In this document: one piece after another, positions 1 through 9,423 of the stretch
Position numbering within the stretch: position 1 is the stretch's first letter
Layout of the letters: every line of letters begins with the position of its first letter
Origin: Microbacterium sp. Leaf288
Lineage (GTDB): Bacteria; Actinomycetota; Actinomycetes; Actinomycetales; Microbacteriaceae
Assembly: GCF_001422925.1 (NCBI RefSeq)
Contig: NZ_LMNI01000011.1
Coordinates: 816,515-880,514 of the forward strand
Direction of reading: 5' to 3'
Length of the DNA: 64,000 bases
The notes under the pieces: model-generated
What the model was told of the DNA's origin: nothing
The model's database searches: none
Seen by the model: the letters and a program-made list of their open reading frames with translations, nothing else
Program-made: the position numbers and the translations under genes

Positions 1-3000
1 TCGAGCGAGCCATCGGTTCGTATCGCGCAGACCCAAAGCTCATCGTCGAGCACGCGAACCTCGAGGAGTCAATCCGAGTTGGGGGCTACGCGAATCGCAC
101 CCTGCTGGAGCTGGTTCAAAACGCGGCTGATGCGATGGCTGGCACCACACCCGGTTCGGACGAGCTGGGTCGCGTAGAGATCGTGCTCGACCCAAGCTCG
201 AAGACCCTGTACTGCGCCAACTCTGGGCGAGGGTTTTCGAAGCAAGGGCTTGAAGCGATGGCCCACGCCTACTTGAGCGCGAAGCGGGGCGATGAGATCG
301 GGCGATTTGGTCTGGGATTCAAGTCCGTCCTCGCCCTGACCGACTCCCCGCAGGTGCTGAGCCGGAGTGTGTCTTTCGAATACAACTCGCCCATTGCGAA
401 GACTGCGATTCGAGAGGTTGGATCAGGCGCTCGGCGCCTGCCGGTGCTGAGAACGGCAACGTTACTTGACGCTGGCGAATCCATCGCGCGCGATGCCACG
501 CTGGGGGAGCTCGCGAGCTGGGCAACCACGGTGATCAGACTTCCCGGCATCCTTCACGTCGACCGCATTCAGGCCGAGATGAGGACCTTCGCTTCGGAGT
601 TCCTACTGTTCGTGGGCGCCGTGAGAGAGATCCACCTCCGTGTCCTTGGCGACCAAGGCTTCGAAACGAGCCATGTCTCTCGTGACATGGGACTCGGGCG
701 CTTCAAGATCGAAAGACCCGATGGCAGCGGCGACGAGTGGATCGTAGGAGACCGGATGCATGCACCGTCGCCTTCGGCACGCCGAGAGGTGGGAGAGGCG
801 GTCTCGAGAGACGAGATCAAGATCAGCGTCGCTGTACCTTTGCGTCCGCGCCGAGCCGGCCTAAGGGAGAAGGACGATCGCGGTACGCAGGTTGGGCAGT
901 TCTGGAGTTATTTTCCGCTGCAGGACAACACCTCAGCCACCGGTTTCTTCAATGCGCCCTGGAGTGTCAATGACGATCGCACGACATTGCTGCGCAATGA
1001 GTACAACCGAGAGATTCTCGCCACGATGGCGGAAGTCTTCCTCGAGCTTGTCCCGCAAGTCCGGACTGCCGAGGATCCGGCGGCTCACCTCGACTACCTC
1101 CCTGCTCGCGGTCGGGAGGAACGGTCGTACGGTGACTCGATCCTGTGCGCAGACGTGCCGCGCCTCGCTGGCCAAGGCGGATTAGTACCCGACAGTGCGG
1201 GGACGCTCCTATCAGCGGCTGAGCTGGTTCCGCTTGACTTCGCCGTCATCGACGATCTGAAAATCGATGAGTCGGTTCACAAAGCATGGATCGAATCGCC
1301 CAACACCGGCGGCGATGTCCCTCACTGGAAGTGTTATAGCTCCAGTCAGCGAGTACTCCGTCTTAGCGAGGTCTTCGCTGCGAGCAGCGATCCCGACCTG
1401 TTCTTCGAGGACGCCGGGCCGCGGGCGCGCCGTATCGAGATGGCTCTCAGATCTCTACCCAAGCGCGGGATGTTGTCCTGGCTTCGAGAGTGGGCGGAGG
1501 GAACGCACCTGATTTCCACCGCCAACGCATTGCGCTTCTGTTTCGACCGGCGGACGAATCCGACCGTCATCGAAGCTAAAGTCATTCCCACATCGAGCGG
1601 CGCCAAGGCCCTCAAGGATAAGGATCTGGTGTTCCTGCACCAGGTGGAGGACCTCGAGATCGAGGGTGCCGTCTTCGTCGACCCCGGCTTTCTCGCGCAT
1701 GCCGAGATGGAGAAGCTGCTCCGCGAATGCGGATTCCGTGATCTAGATCCAATCGCGATCCTCAACGCTCGCACCGCGGTGCTCACCCCGAACGCCGATA
1801 CATCTCTACAGGGCAAGTTCTGGGACGCCGCACTCGGTGTAAACCCGCGCGACGCGATGAAGGTCATCTCAGCTCACCCGCAAGCAGTCATTCTTGTGCC
1901 CACGAGGGGCGGCGGGTGGGCATGGCCGCAACAAACATTCGACCTCGATGAGACTCTCCCCGGTGCAGATGGCAACCTGCTGCTCGATCACGAGCGTTGC
2001 TTTCCGGCGGTCGCACATGCACTCGGCGTCGTCCGTGCGCCTCAGGCGGACTACCCGTTCGAGGATGAGTTCGCCGCCGCCGATTATGAGAAATGGGTGC
2101 TGCGGGAGCTGAACTCGCGCCTTACCCCCGACGATCGTCCGATCGAACGCATCACTCTCTACCCGAGGCGTGACTCATCGCCGGGACCGTTCTCCGTCCT
2201 CCTCATGCTCGCCGATTCAGATGCGAGCGCGCCTTCTCGCGAGCTCTGGACGCGAGGACTCATGGAGTTTGGCGACAGCGCGTGGGACTGCGAGGACATC
2301 GACACCGGAGCCTCGTATGCCGTTCCGTCGCCGGTCAGGTGGGCAGTGGACGCTGTGGGAATCGTGAACTCCAGCCGCGGATATCTCGCGCCCCGACAGA
2401 CCGTCTCTGCATCTCTGGTGAGGTACGACGGCCTCGTCCCTCTGTTCCGTGGTCCGCGATCAATGGAAGAGTCGCTCGGGCTTCCCGAGGACCTCGAATC
2501 CATGTCCTTCGAGGTCGCGAGAACCGCCCTGGGGCAGGATCTGTATCCCGCCACACTGAAGGACGACGTCCTCGCCGAGTTCATTCTCATCGCAGCAAGG
2601 ATCGTCCAGAACGAGGCACCGCTCACCTCTATACCGTCACGGGTGCACCGCGCGATCGAGTCTCGACCACCTGGGGCGGTGTACCTCGCCACCACAGACG
2701 AGCAGGAGTCGTTCCTGCGTGCGAAGCAGCGGCCCTACCTACGTGTGTCACCGGATCAGGCAGACCAATTCGTCGCCGACGTCGGTTGCCGACGATTCGA
2801 GGAGAGCTTTTCGTTCTCGATGGTTATCGAGGGCCAGCAGGACCTTCAAAGGATCCTCGACGCGTATCCCGGATTACGCACAGAGTTCTCGGTACGACTC
2901 GCTGGCGTTCGATTCGCAAGGGCGCTCCACATCGCTAAACGTGTGACAACTGAGGACGGCGTCGAGGACCAGCCGTTGGACTGGCATCTTGATGGTCACG

Positions 3001-4721
3001 ATCTCGTCGTCCGTGCCGATGCGGACGACCGACGAGTCTTGTCGCTCTTGAGCGAGGCGTTCGAGCTGCGACTGAACAACGCGCAGTTGAGCGCCATTCT
3101 TCAGGCCGGCCAGGACCATCGGCTCGAAGTGCTACGCCAGCAAGCACGAACGATCGAGTCGGATGCCGACCGTTTGGATCTCTACATCGGCCCAGATGAC
3201 TTGAAAGACGCCCTACCCACCGGCCTATGGACCGCGCTCGAAGCGCAGGGTCTTGTTGGCGAACACACGTCCGCGTCCGAGCTCTTTCTGACGGTGTACG
3301 GGTCGGACTCCCTGAAAACCCTTGCGGACCGTTTCCGGGAAGAGGGTTACTCAGACGTCCCCGACACCTGGGCGGGCTCACCAGCGGCGATCTCGTGGGT
3401 GCGGAAGATGGGATTCGCGTCGTCGTATGCGGGTCAGCGAAACCAGCCTCGCCCCGAAGAATTCGTCGTCGCGGGTGCAGTTCGGCTGAACAAGCTTCAT
3501 ACCTTTCAGAAGAAGATCAGCGAGGACCTGCGTACGGTCCTCACCCAGCCGTCGGCGGCAGGCCCCTCGCAAAAGGGAATGGTCGAACTGCCGACCGGTG
3601 CGGGCAAGACGCGCGTCGCAACGGAAACCGTTCTGAGACTGTTCGTCGACGAAGTACTTAGCGGCACTATCCTCTGGATCGCACAGTCTGCCGAGCTTTG
3701 CGAGCAGGCCGTTCAGACTTTCCAATCTGTGTGGCGCTATCTAGGCGACGAACGTCCGCTGACTATCGGCCGACTCTGGGACACCAACATGGTCCACGAG
3801 CCGGACACCGAGTTCGCCGTGATCGTCGCAACGGACGCCAAGATAGCGACCATCATGGACCGCGACGATTACGCATGGTTGAGCACGCCCGCCGCCGTAT
3901 TCATCGACGAGGCACATCGCGCCGGAGGATCGGGACGCTACAGGAAGATCCTGAGTTGGCTCGGCGTCGACGGGCGCAGCTGGGAACGCCCTCTCGTCGG
4001 TCTGTCGGCAACACCGTTCAAGGGAAGCGCGGACGATTCGAGCGGCACCAGAGAACTTGTCGCCCGTTTCGGATCGAATCGGTTAACGGCCTTCGAGTCG
4101 GATGCCTACCGGCAATTGGTCGCTTTGGGGGTGCTTGCCAAGGTCCGGCACGAGGTACTCCCCTCCGGCATCAACGTGGAACTGAGCGAGCCCGAGCAGA
4201 CCACGCTGCAGACAAATCGTCTGATCGACCGCAATCTCTATGAGCGGATCGGACGCAACGAGCAGCGAATGCGGGTGCTCGTCGATCACATCCTGAGCGT
4301 CCTCGGCTCGCACCCCGATTGGCCGATATTGGTCTTTACACCGAGCGTTCTCTCAGCACAGGTACTCGCGGCCTCCTTGCGCTACCGCGGCATAGAAGCG
4401 GCTTCGGTCAGTGGACAGACCGGCCGCCAGGAGCGACGAGATGTGATCCAGAAGTTCCAAGAGGGCAAGATTCGCGTACTCGCCAACTGTGACCTGCTCG
4501 TACAGGGTTTCGATGCCCCTGGTGTACGCGCTCTCTACATCGCACGCCCAACATTCAGCCCAAGCGCCTACATCCAGATGGCTGGTCGAGGGTTGCGCGG
4601 AAAAGAGAACGGCGGCAAGGAGGAGTGTCTGATTGTTGACGTTGCTGACAACTGGGGTGCGATGAATGACTTCCTCGGCTACAGGGACTACGAAGATCTG
4701 TGGGAGGAGCAGAGCGCATGA
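1..4721 (+). CDS. GHKL (sacsin-like) ATPase fused to DEAH-box SF2 helicase, 5' end outside the window
   Basis: The reading frame is open from base 3, so the first ATG at 135 is internal and the N-terminus lies outside the window. The N-terminal part shows a GHKL/HATPase fold: an N-box with ELVQNAADAM (about 108-137), a G1-like NSGRGFS, and GRFGLGFKS (about 300-326). A long middle region has no motif I recognise. The C-terminal 400 residues are an SF2 helicase with Walker A PTGAGKT (about 3590), DEAH (about 3905), LSATPF (about 4003) and a motif VI QMAGRGLRG (about 4575). The next gene overlaps its stop by 4 nt, so the two are translationally coupled. GHKL ATPases joined to helicases or restriction genes are known in prokaryotic conflict systems; here the likely role is sensing or remodelling DNA for the operon. 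The exact function is not established. Confidence 0.85.
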   Translation, partial: ERAIGSYRADPKLIVEHANLEESIRVGGYANRTLLELVQNAADAMAGTTPGSDELGRVEIVLDPSSKTLYCANSGRGFSKQGLEAMAHAYLSAKRGDEIGRFGLGFKSVLALTDSPQVLSRSVSFEYNSPIAKTAIREVGSGARRLPVLRTATLLDAGESIARDATLGELASWATTVIRLPGILHVDRIQAEMRTFASEFLLFVGAVREIHLRVLGDQGFETSHVSRDMGLGRFKIERPDGSGDEWIVGDRMHAPSPSARREVGEAVSRDEIKISVAVPLRPRRAGLREKDDRGTQVGQFWSYFPLQDNTSATGFFNAPWSVNDDRTTLLRNEYNREILATMAEVFLELVPQVRTAEDPAAHLDYLPARGREERSYGDSILCADVPRLAGQGGLVPDSAGTLLSAAELVPLDFAVIDDLKIDESVHKAWIESPNTGGDVPHWKCYSSSQRVLRLSEVFAASSDPDLFFEDAGPRARRIEMALRSLPKRGMLSWLREWAEGTHLISTANALRFCFDRRTNPTVIEAKVIPTSSGAKALKDKDLVFLHQVEDLEIEGAVFVDPGFLAHAEMEKLLRECGFRDLDPIAILNARTAVLTPNADTSLQGKFWDAALGVNPRDAMKVISAHPQAVILVPTRGGGWAWPQQTFDLDETLPGADGNLLLDHERCFPAVAHALGVVRAPQADYPFEDEFAAADYEKWVLRELNSRLTPDDRPIERITLYPRRDSSPGPFSVLLMLADSDASAPSRELWTRGLMEFGDSAWDCEDIDTGASYAVPSPVRWAVDAVGIVNSSRGYLAPRQTVSASLVRYDGLVPLFRGPRSMEESLGLPEDLESMSFEVARTALGQDLYPATLKDDVLAEFILIAARIVQNEAPLTSIPSRVHRAIESRPPGAVYLATTDEQESFLRAKQRPYLRVSPDQADQFVADVGCRRFEESFSFSMVIEGQQDLQRILDAYPGLRTEFSVRLAGVRFARALHIAKRVTTEDGVEDQPLDWHLDGHDLVVRADADDRRVLSLLSEAFELRLNNAQLSAILQAGQDHRLEVLRQQARTIESDADRLDLYIGPDDLKDALPTGLWTALEAQGLVGEHTSASELFLTVYGSDSLKTLADRFREEGYSDVPDTWAGSPAAISWVRKMGFASSYAGQRNQPRPEEFVVAGAVRLNKLHTFQKKISEDLRTVLTQPSAAGPSQKGMVELPTGAGKTRVATETVLRLFVDEVLSGTILWIAQSAELCEQAVQTFQSVWRYLGDERPLTIGRLWDTNMVHEPDTEFAVIVATDAKIATIMDRDDYAWLSTPAAVFIDEAHRAGGSGRYRKILSWLGVDGRSWERPLVGLSATPFKGSADDSSGTRELVARFGSNRLTAFESDAYRQLVALGVLAKVRHEVLPSGINVELSEPEQTTLQTNRLIDRNLYERIGRNEQRMRVLVDHILSVLGSHPDWPILVFTPSVLSAQVLAASLRYRGIEAASVSGQTGRQERRDVIQKFQEGKIRVLANCDLLVQGFDAPGVRALYIARPTFSPSAYIQMAGRGLRGKENGGKEECLIVDVADNWGAMNDFLGYRDYEDLWEEQSA

Positions 4722-6238
4722 TCCTCGTTCCAGACCTCGCTGACATTGAACGAGTCGCTAACAGCGACGCCGAACGCCGACTCGCGCGGCTCCTCCGACA
4801 AGTCGACTCAGATCCAGACGCTGTGGCGTTCTACTCGGTGCGGCTTCGCTCTCACGCATACAAGCAACAAGCGGAGGCCGACTTCGTCATCCTCTTCCAC
4901 GGTGTCGTCGTCGTCGTCGAAGTCAAGGGCGGCGGTGTGAGGAAGCATGATGGTGTTTGGTACTCAGTCGATCGCCGCGGCGACTGGCACAAACTTGCGA
5001 CCTCTCCGATGGAGCAGGCGCAGTCCGCGGCATTTGCTCTTCGAGACATCCTGAAGGATGAGGGGCTCGGCTGGTTCGCCCATGAAGCCATTGTCGTGAC
5101 TCCGGACATCGACTCGCCGCCCCACTCCGTCGAGTGGCGTCCCACACATTGGGTTGCGAAAGACCGGATGAGCGTCGATGGCGTCGCGCACGCGCTGCAA
5201 GACGTTGTAAGTGCCGCGCGAAGTGCCCCCGTGAATCAGAAGCTCGCCCGCATCACTGACTTGAGGGCCCGGCTTTTTGGTGAGTTCACCCGTGTCCCAG
5301 TGATCGATGCACAGCGAGGCGCAGTGCTCGAGGAACAGAATCGCGCAACCGAGGGTCAAGCGCGTGTATTAGCATCGCTCGCACGCAATCCGCGAGTACT
5401 GGTGCAGGGAGGGGCTGGCACCGGGAAGTCCGTTGTCCTGGCGGAGGGCGCCAAGCAGGAATCAGACCAAGGTCGACGCGTCCTCATCACGTTCGGATCC
5501 CCTGGCCTTGTCGACTTCTTTGCGCCCCGAGTCGCGGGCAGAGACGTTGACGTCATACCGTTCCATTCCCTTGTTCAGGGGACGAGATATGACGTGGTGT
5601 TCGTCGATGAAGCACAAGACCTCATGACCGCGGACGGAATGGACGCTATCGACGCACTCCTCGTGGGTGGTCGCACGGGCGGCCGATGGCGAATGTTCCT
5701 CGACCCGAACAACCAGGCTCACATCGACGGTGCGTTTGATGGGGATGTGCTTGAGCTCATCGCGGCCGAGGCGACATCGCTGGATCTGGATCTGAACGTT
5801 CGCAACACTCGAGCAATCGTTCACGTGGTGCAGGAGTACCTCGGAGCAGACGTTGGGGACCCCGGCATAGTGCATGGGGAGAAAGTGCGGTGGCACACAC
5901 CAACCGGCTCAGGGGGCGTTGAGGAGGGCGAGTCCGCGGCATCAGAGCTCGTGTCGGATGGTGCGAGCCGCTCGGGCGTCTGGATCATCAGAGCGGATTC
6001 AGTGGATCCTCCCGCGCTCACTGCCGGCGGATTCACGATCACAAGCCCACGCTTCGCGAAAGGACTGGAGGCAGAGCATGTCGTCGTGTGCTGCCTCCCA
6101 GCTGAGTATGACGTACCCGGCTTGGCCGCGTTCTACGTCGCCGTCACGCGTGCTCGGGTTTCGCTGACCATCGTCGCGTCTGCGGCGGACAAGCGACGTC
6201 TGCAAGTCCTCCTCAAGAGCCGCCTGGAGCAGAAGTGA
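4718..6238 (+). CDS. NERD-domain nuclease fused to UvrD-like SF1 helicase
   Basis: This is a 506-residue protein starting at the ATG that overlaps the upstream stop (ATGA), with a GGAGG ahead of it. The N-terminal NERD domain carries the PD-(D/E)XK-like signature EADF followed by EVKGG (residues about 53-70), suggesting nuclease activity. The rest is an SF1 helicase: Walker A GGAGTGKS (about residue 230), Walker B VFVDEAQD (about 296) and motif VI VAVTRAR (about 474). NERD-helicases are common in defence islands. In this operon the protein could supply the nuclease that DISARM obtains from the phospholipase-D-like DrmC, which is absent here; that substitution is inference. It overlaps the next gene by 4 nt (GTGA). 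Confidence 0.85.
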   Translation: MILVPDLADIERVANSDAERRLARLLRQVDSDPDAVAFYSVRLRSHAYKQQAEADFVILFHGVVVVVEVKGGGVRKHDGVWYSVDRRGDWHKLATSPMEQAQSAAFALRDILKDEGLGWFAHEAIVVTPDIDSPPHSVEWRPTHWVAKDRMSVDGVAHALQDVVSAARSAPVNQKLARITDLRARLFGEFTRVPVIDAQRGAVLEEQNRATEGQARVLASLARNPRVLVQGGAGTGKSVVLAEGAKQESDQGRRVLITFGSPGLVDFFAPRVAGRDVDVIPFHSLVQGTRYDVVFVDEAQDLMTADGMDAIDALLVGGRTGGRWRMFLDPNNQAHIDGAFDGDVLELIAAEATSLDLDLNVRNTRAIVHVVQEYLGADVGDPGIVHGEKVRWHTPTGSGGVEEGESAASELVSDGASRSGVWIIRADSVDPPALTAGGFTITSPRFAKGLEAEHVVVCCLPAEYDVPGLAAFYVAVTRARVSLTIVASAADKRRLQVLLKSRLEQK

Positions 6239-9200
6239 CATACACGTCAGCGCAGCGTCTTGCCCTTCGTCACCTCCGCGCCGCGTATGTCGGGCCGGAA
6301 GCAGGACCGGGCGAACTGATGACCAACCCGCCGAATAGGCAGTATTCGGTCGGAATGCTCTATCCATCCGAGGCCACCGATGCCACTGGGTCGCTCGAAG
6401 ACAGCTATCCCGTTACAGATGCAGATGTTCAGTCCGGAGACGTCGACGAGGACGGAGCGACCGGGCCCGTCGCGGAGGACTGGCGCCCATCATCCGTTGC
6501 GCTGTCGTTCGTTTCGAGCATTCCGCACGTGCACTGCCAGTTGACAGGCGGCACCTACGAACGCGTCGTTGACGATGGGCCGCCTAGATGGCAGCGAACG
6601 GACTTCTCGTCGGGAGTCCTGGATCTATCAAGCACGGCCAAAATGCGGCAGCTGAGTGTCGGTGGGATTCCGGTCGAGGTGGGATCGAGGTGGAGGCAGT
6701 ACGGCTCCGCATTCCTAGTGACGGTGCATGTCCGCGTCCTCGCGAAGAGCACGGGAGACGACCGACTCGACATCCCCCTCACGCTCTTCCAAGCCGGGCT
6801 GAGCGTCACGCCGCCGGAGGCCGGGGCGTTCCTCGAATACGACCCAGCACGCTCCTTCGACGTGGATTCGGAGTCGGCTGAAATCCGACTCCGCTATCGC
6901 GACCGAAAGGTCTACGCCGTCGGTCATGGGATGGCAGCGGACTGGGAGATCGACGACGGCGCAGTAACTCGAGTATTTCTCGAACCGGTTCCGAGCCTCG
7001 TCGTTGTCGGTATAGAAACCACGGGATTCGCCCCGGGCGCGCCGGAGTCGGAGGCTCTGCAGCTAAGCAGGCTCGCTCAGATCGACACAGACACATCTGG
7101 CGTAGCTGCGAACCTGAATGCGTTCGTGAACGCCTTCGAGCAGTGGGTTGGTACACAAGAAGGTCGGGTGCTCACCTTCGGCACTGAGTCGCACGTCGCC
7201 GCCAGGATAGTCGCCAGGTCGAGGGCCGCCGTCGAGCGAATGCGACAAAGCATCGAGCTTCTCAGTTCTCCGTCGAAGAAGGATCTGCGCGCCGCCTTCT
7301 CCCTCGGCATGGCCGCCATGCGCCTACAGATGAGACAGACCGCGGCTCACCAAGTTGCGACCGAGTGGCCACTTCCGGAACCAAAATGGCGACCGTTCCA
7401 ACTCGGGTTCATTCTTGTCGCTCTCGCCTCGACCGTGGACGAACTTCATGAAGACCGCGACCTGGTCGACCTGATCTGGTTCCCGACGGGTGGCGGCAAG
7501 ACAGAGGCATACCTCGGCTTGTCAGCGATCGAGATCTTTCGCCGGCGCATAGCCGATGGGCCCGAGGGCGGTGGGACGGCAATTCTCACCCGGTACACCT
7601 TGAGGCTTCTCACCACACAACAGTTCCAGCGGACAGCCGCATTGGTTTGCGCTATGGAACTGCTGCGGCGAGGTGGGCCGCACGCTGATCCTCGAGCAAG
7701 GCTCATGTCGCCGTTCACGATTGGCCTGTGGGTCGGAAACGAAGTCACCCCCGGCACGAAGAGCGAGGCCAAGGACGCGCTCAGCCGTTTGCATAATGCT
7801 GCGCGTCCCGAAGAAGCAAACCAATTTCAGGTCGAGAGCTGTCCGTGGTGTCGCACAGCGCTTCTTCCTGAACGAAAGGACACCAACCGCAGCCGATACG
7901 GATTCGAGTTCTCGGGCAACGATCTCAACATCCATTGCACCAACGCCGAATGTGAGTTCTCCAGCTCTCTACCCGTGTTGGTCGTCGACGATGAGATCTA
8001 CGCGGAACCACCGACCATCTTGCTCGCGACGGTCGACAAATTCGCGCGGATCCAGTTTCGACCCGAGGCTGGAAGGCTACTAGGACTGGGCACGATCTTC
8101 CGCCCGCCCTCCATCGTTATTCAGGACGAGCTGCACCTCCTCTCCGGGCCGCTCGGCACAACAGTGGCCGTGTTCGATGCCGTGATCCGGCTGCTGCTTC
8201 GCCATGCGGGAGGCGTACCCAAGATCATCGCTTCGACTGCCACCATCCGCGCATCCGACGATCAGGTCAGAGGTCTCTACGGTAGGCCGGTGGGGCTCTA
8301 CCCTCCCGCAGGTCTCGACGACGATCGAACCTTCTTCTCACAACCTGCAAAGTCGGGCATGGGCCGGCTCTTCGTCGGTCTGATGCCGCAATCTTTGTCG
8401 CAGGCATCGGGCGTCATCGCGGCGGCGTCGCCGCTCCTAGAGATCCCCGCGATCCTTGAACACGATCCTGCATCGGGCGCGACGCGCGATTCTTATTGGA
8501 CCGCCGTGATGTACCACAACAGCCTTCGCGAGCTTGGTCGGACGGGCACCCTTGTCGTTGACGACATCAACGGCCGACTGGAGACACGGGCAGAGCGTCT
8601 CGGACTCGCGTTGCGCCAAGTGCGCGCGGACAGAGTCCTCGAACTGACTTCCCGAAGAGGACCTGAGGAGCTCCCGAACGACCTTCGCGAGTTGTCTCGT
8701 AGCGCGGATACCTCAGATCAAGCCGTGGACGTGGTCCTCTCCTCCAACATGCTGTCGGTTGGAATCGACATCCCGCGACTCGCCCTGATGCTGATGGTGG
8801 GGCAGCCGAAAACCACCGCGGAGTACATCCAGGCGACGAGTCGTGTCGGCCGAGGCAGCAATAGCGGCATCGTCACGACGCTGTTCCGATCCAATCGCGC
8901 TCGCGACCGATCGCATTTCGAGTCATTCCGCAGTTATCACGAGGCGTTGTACAGAAGCGTCGAGCCTACGAGCGTTACACCGTGGTCGCTTTCGTCGAGG
9001 GAGCGCTCTTTGGCCGGTGCTCTTGTCGCGCTAGCGAGGAACACGATCCCCGCTCTCGCGAGCAATGACTCAGCGGGGAACTTGAATCTTGCGGACCTTC
9101 AGATGCGGTCCTCCCTTGAGGCGCTCATCGCGGACTTCGTCGATGCGGTCACGCGGTCAGAACCAATGGAAGCCGCGGATACGGAGAGCGCGGTCTGGGC

Positions 9201-9423
9201 TCTCCTCAGGGAATGGGATCGGCGCGCGTCCGATGCGCGGTCGGCTGGACTCTCTCTCCGCTATGACCGCGCGAAGTCCGAGGATGAGTCACTCCTCAAG
9301 CGGTTCGGTCAAGGCGGTGAGGGATTTCTAGTGGCCGACTCCATGAGGTCCGTCGAACCGAATGTGGCGGTCGAAGTCGTTGAGCCCAGAGAAGAGGTGA
9401 CAAGTGGAACGAATCAAGCATGA
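6235..9423 (+). CDS. drmA: DrmA-like DISARM-type helicase
   Basis: A 1062-residue SF2-type helicase with a GTG start overlapping the previous stop. It shows Walker A FPTGGGKTEAY (about residue 415), a zinc-finger-like CPWC with a second CTNAEC (about 533 and 568), a DELH box in place of DEAH (about 630), STAT (motif III) and a C-terminal LSVGIDIP with QATSRVGRG (about 840-870). A helicase of this length immediately followed by a DUF1998 protein is the DrmA-DrmB core of DISARM phage-defence systems. The 3' end overlaps drmB by 20 nt. The gene symbol is used in the sense of family resemblance; the surrounding gene set matches neither the class 1 nor the class 2 DISARM layout. Confidence 0.82.
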   Translation: MTYTSAQRLALRHLRAAYVGPEAGPGELMTNPPNRQYSVGMLYPSEATDATGSLEDSYPVTDADVQSGDVDEDGATGPVAEDWRPSSVALSFVSSIPHVHCQLTGGTYERVVDDGPPRWQRTDFSSGVLDLSSTAKMRQLSVGGIPVEVGSRWRQYGSAFLVTVHVRVLAKSTGDDRLDIPLTLFQAGLSVTPPEAGAFLEYDPARSFDVDSESAEIRLRYRDRKVYAVGHGMAADWEIDDGAVTRVFLEPVPSLVVVGIETTGFAPGAPESEALQLSRLAQIDTDTSGVAANLNAFVNAFEQWVGTQEGRVLTFGTESHVAARIVARSRAAVERMRQSIELLSSPSKKDLRAAFSLGMAAMRLQMRQTAAHQVATEWPLPEPKWRPFQLGFILVALASTVDELHEDRDLVDLIWFPTGGGKTEAYLGLSAIEIFRRRIADGPEGGGTAILTRYTLRLLTTQQFQRTAALVCAMELLRRGGPHADPRARLMSPFTIGLWVGNEVTPGTKSEAKDALSRLHNAARPEEANQFQVESCPWCRTALLPERKDTNRSRYGFEFSGNDLNIHCTNAECEFSSSLPVLVVDDEIYAEPPTILLATVDKFARIQFRPEAGRLLGLGTIFRPPSIVIQDELHLLSGPLGTTVAVFDAVIRLLLRHAGGVPKIIASTATIRASDDQVRGLYGRPVGLYPPAGLDDDRTFFSQPAKSGMGRLFVGLMPQSLSQASGVIAAASPLLEIPAILEHDPASGATRDSYWTAVMYHNSLRELGRTGTLVVDDINGRLETRAERLGLALRQVRADRVLELTSRRGPEELPNDLRELSRSADTSDQAVDVVLSSNMLSVGIDIPRLALMLMVGQPKTTAEYIQATSRVGRGSNSGIVTTLFRSNRARDRSHFESFRSYHEALYRSVEPTSVTPWSLSSRERSLAGALVALARNTIPALASNDSAGNLNLADLQMRSSLEALIADFVDAVTRSEPMEAADTESAVWALLREWDRRASDARSAGLSLRYDRAKSEDESLLKRFGQGGEGFLVADSMRSVEPNVAVEVVEPREEVTSGTNQA

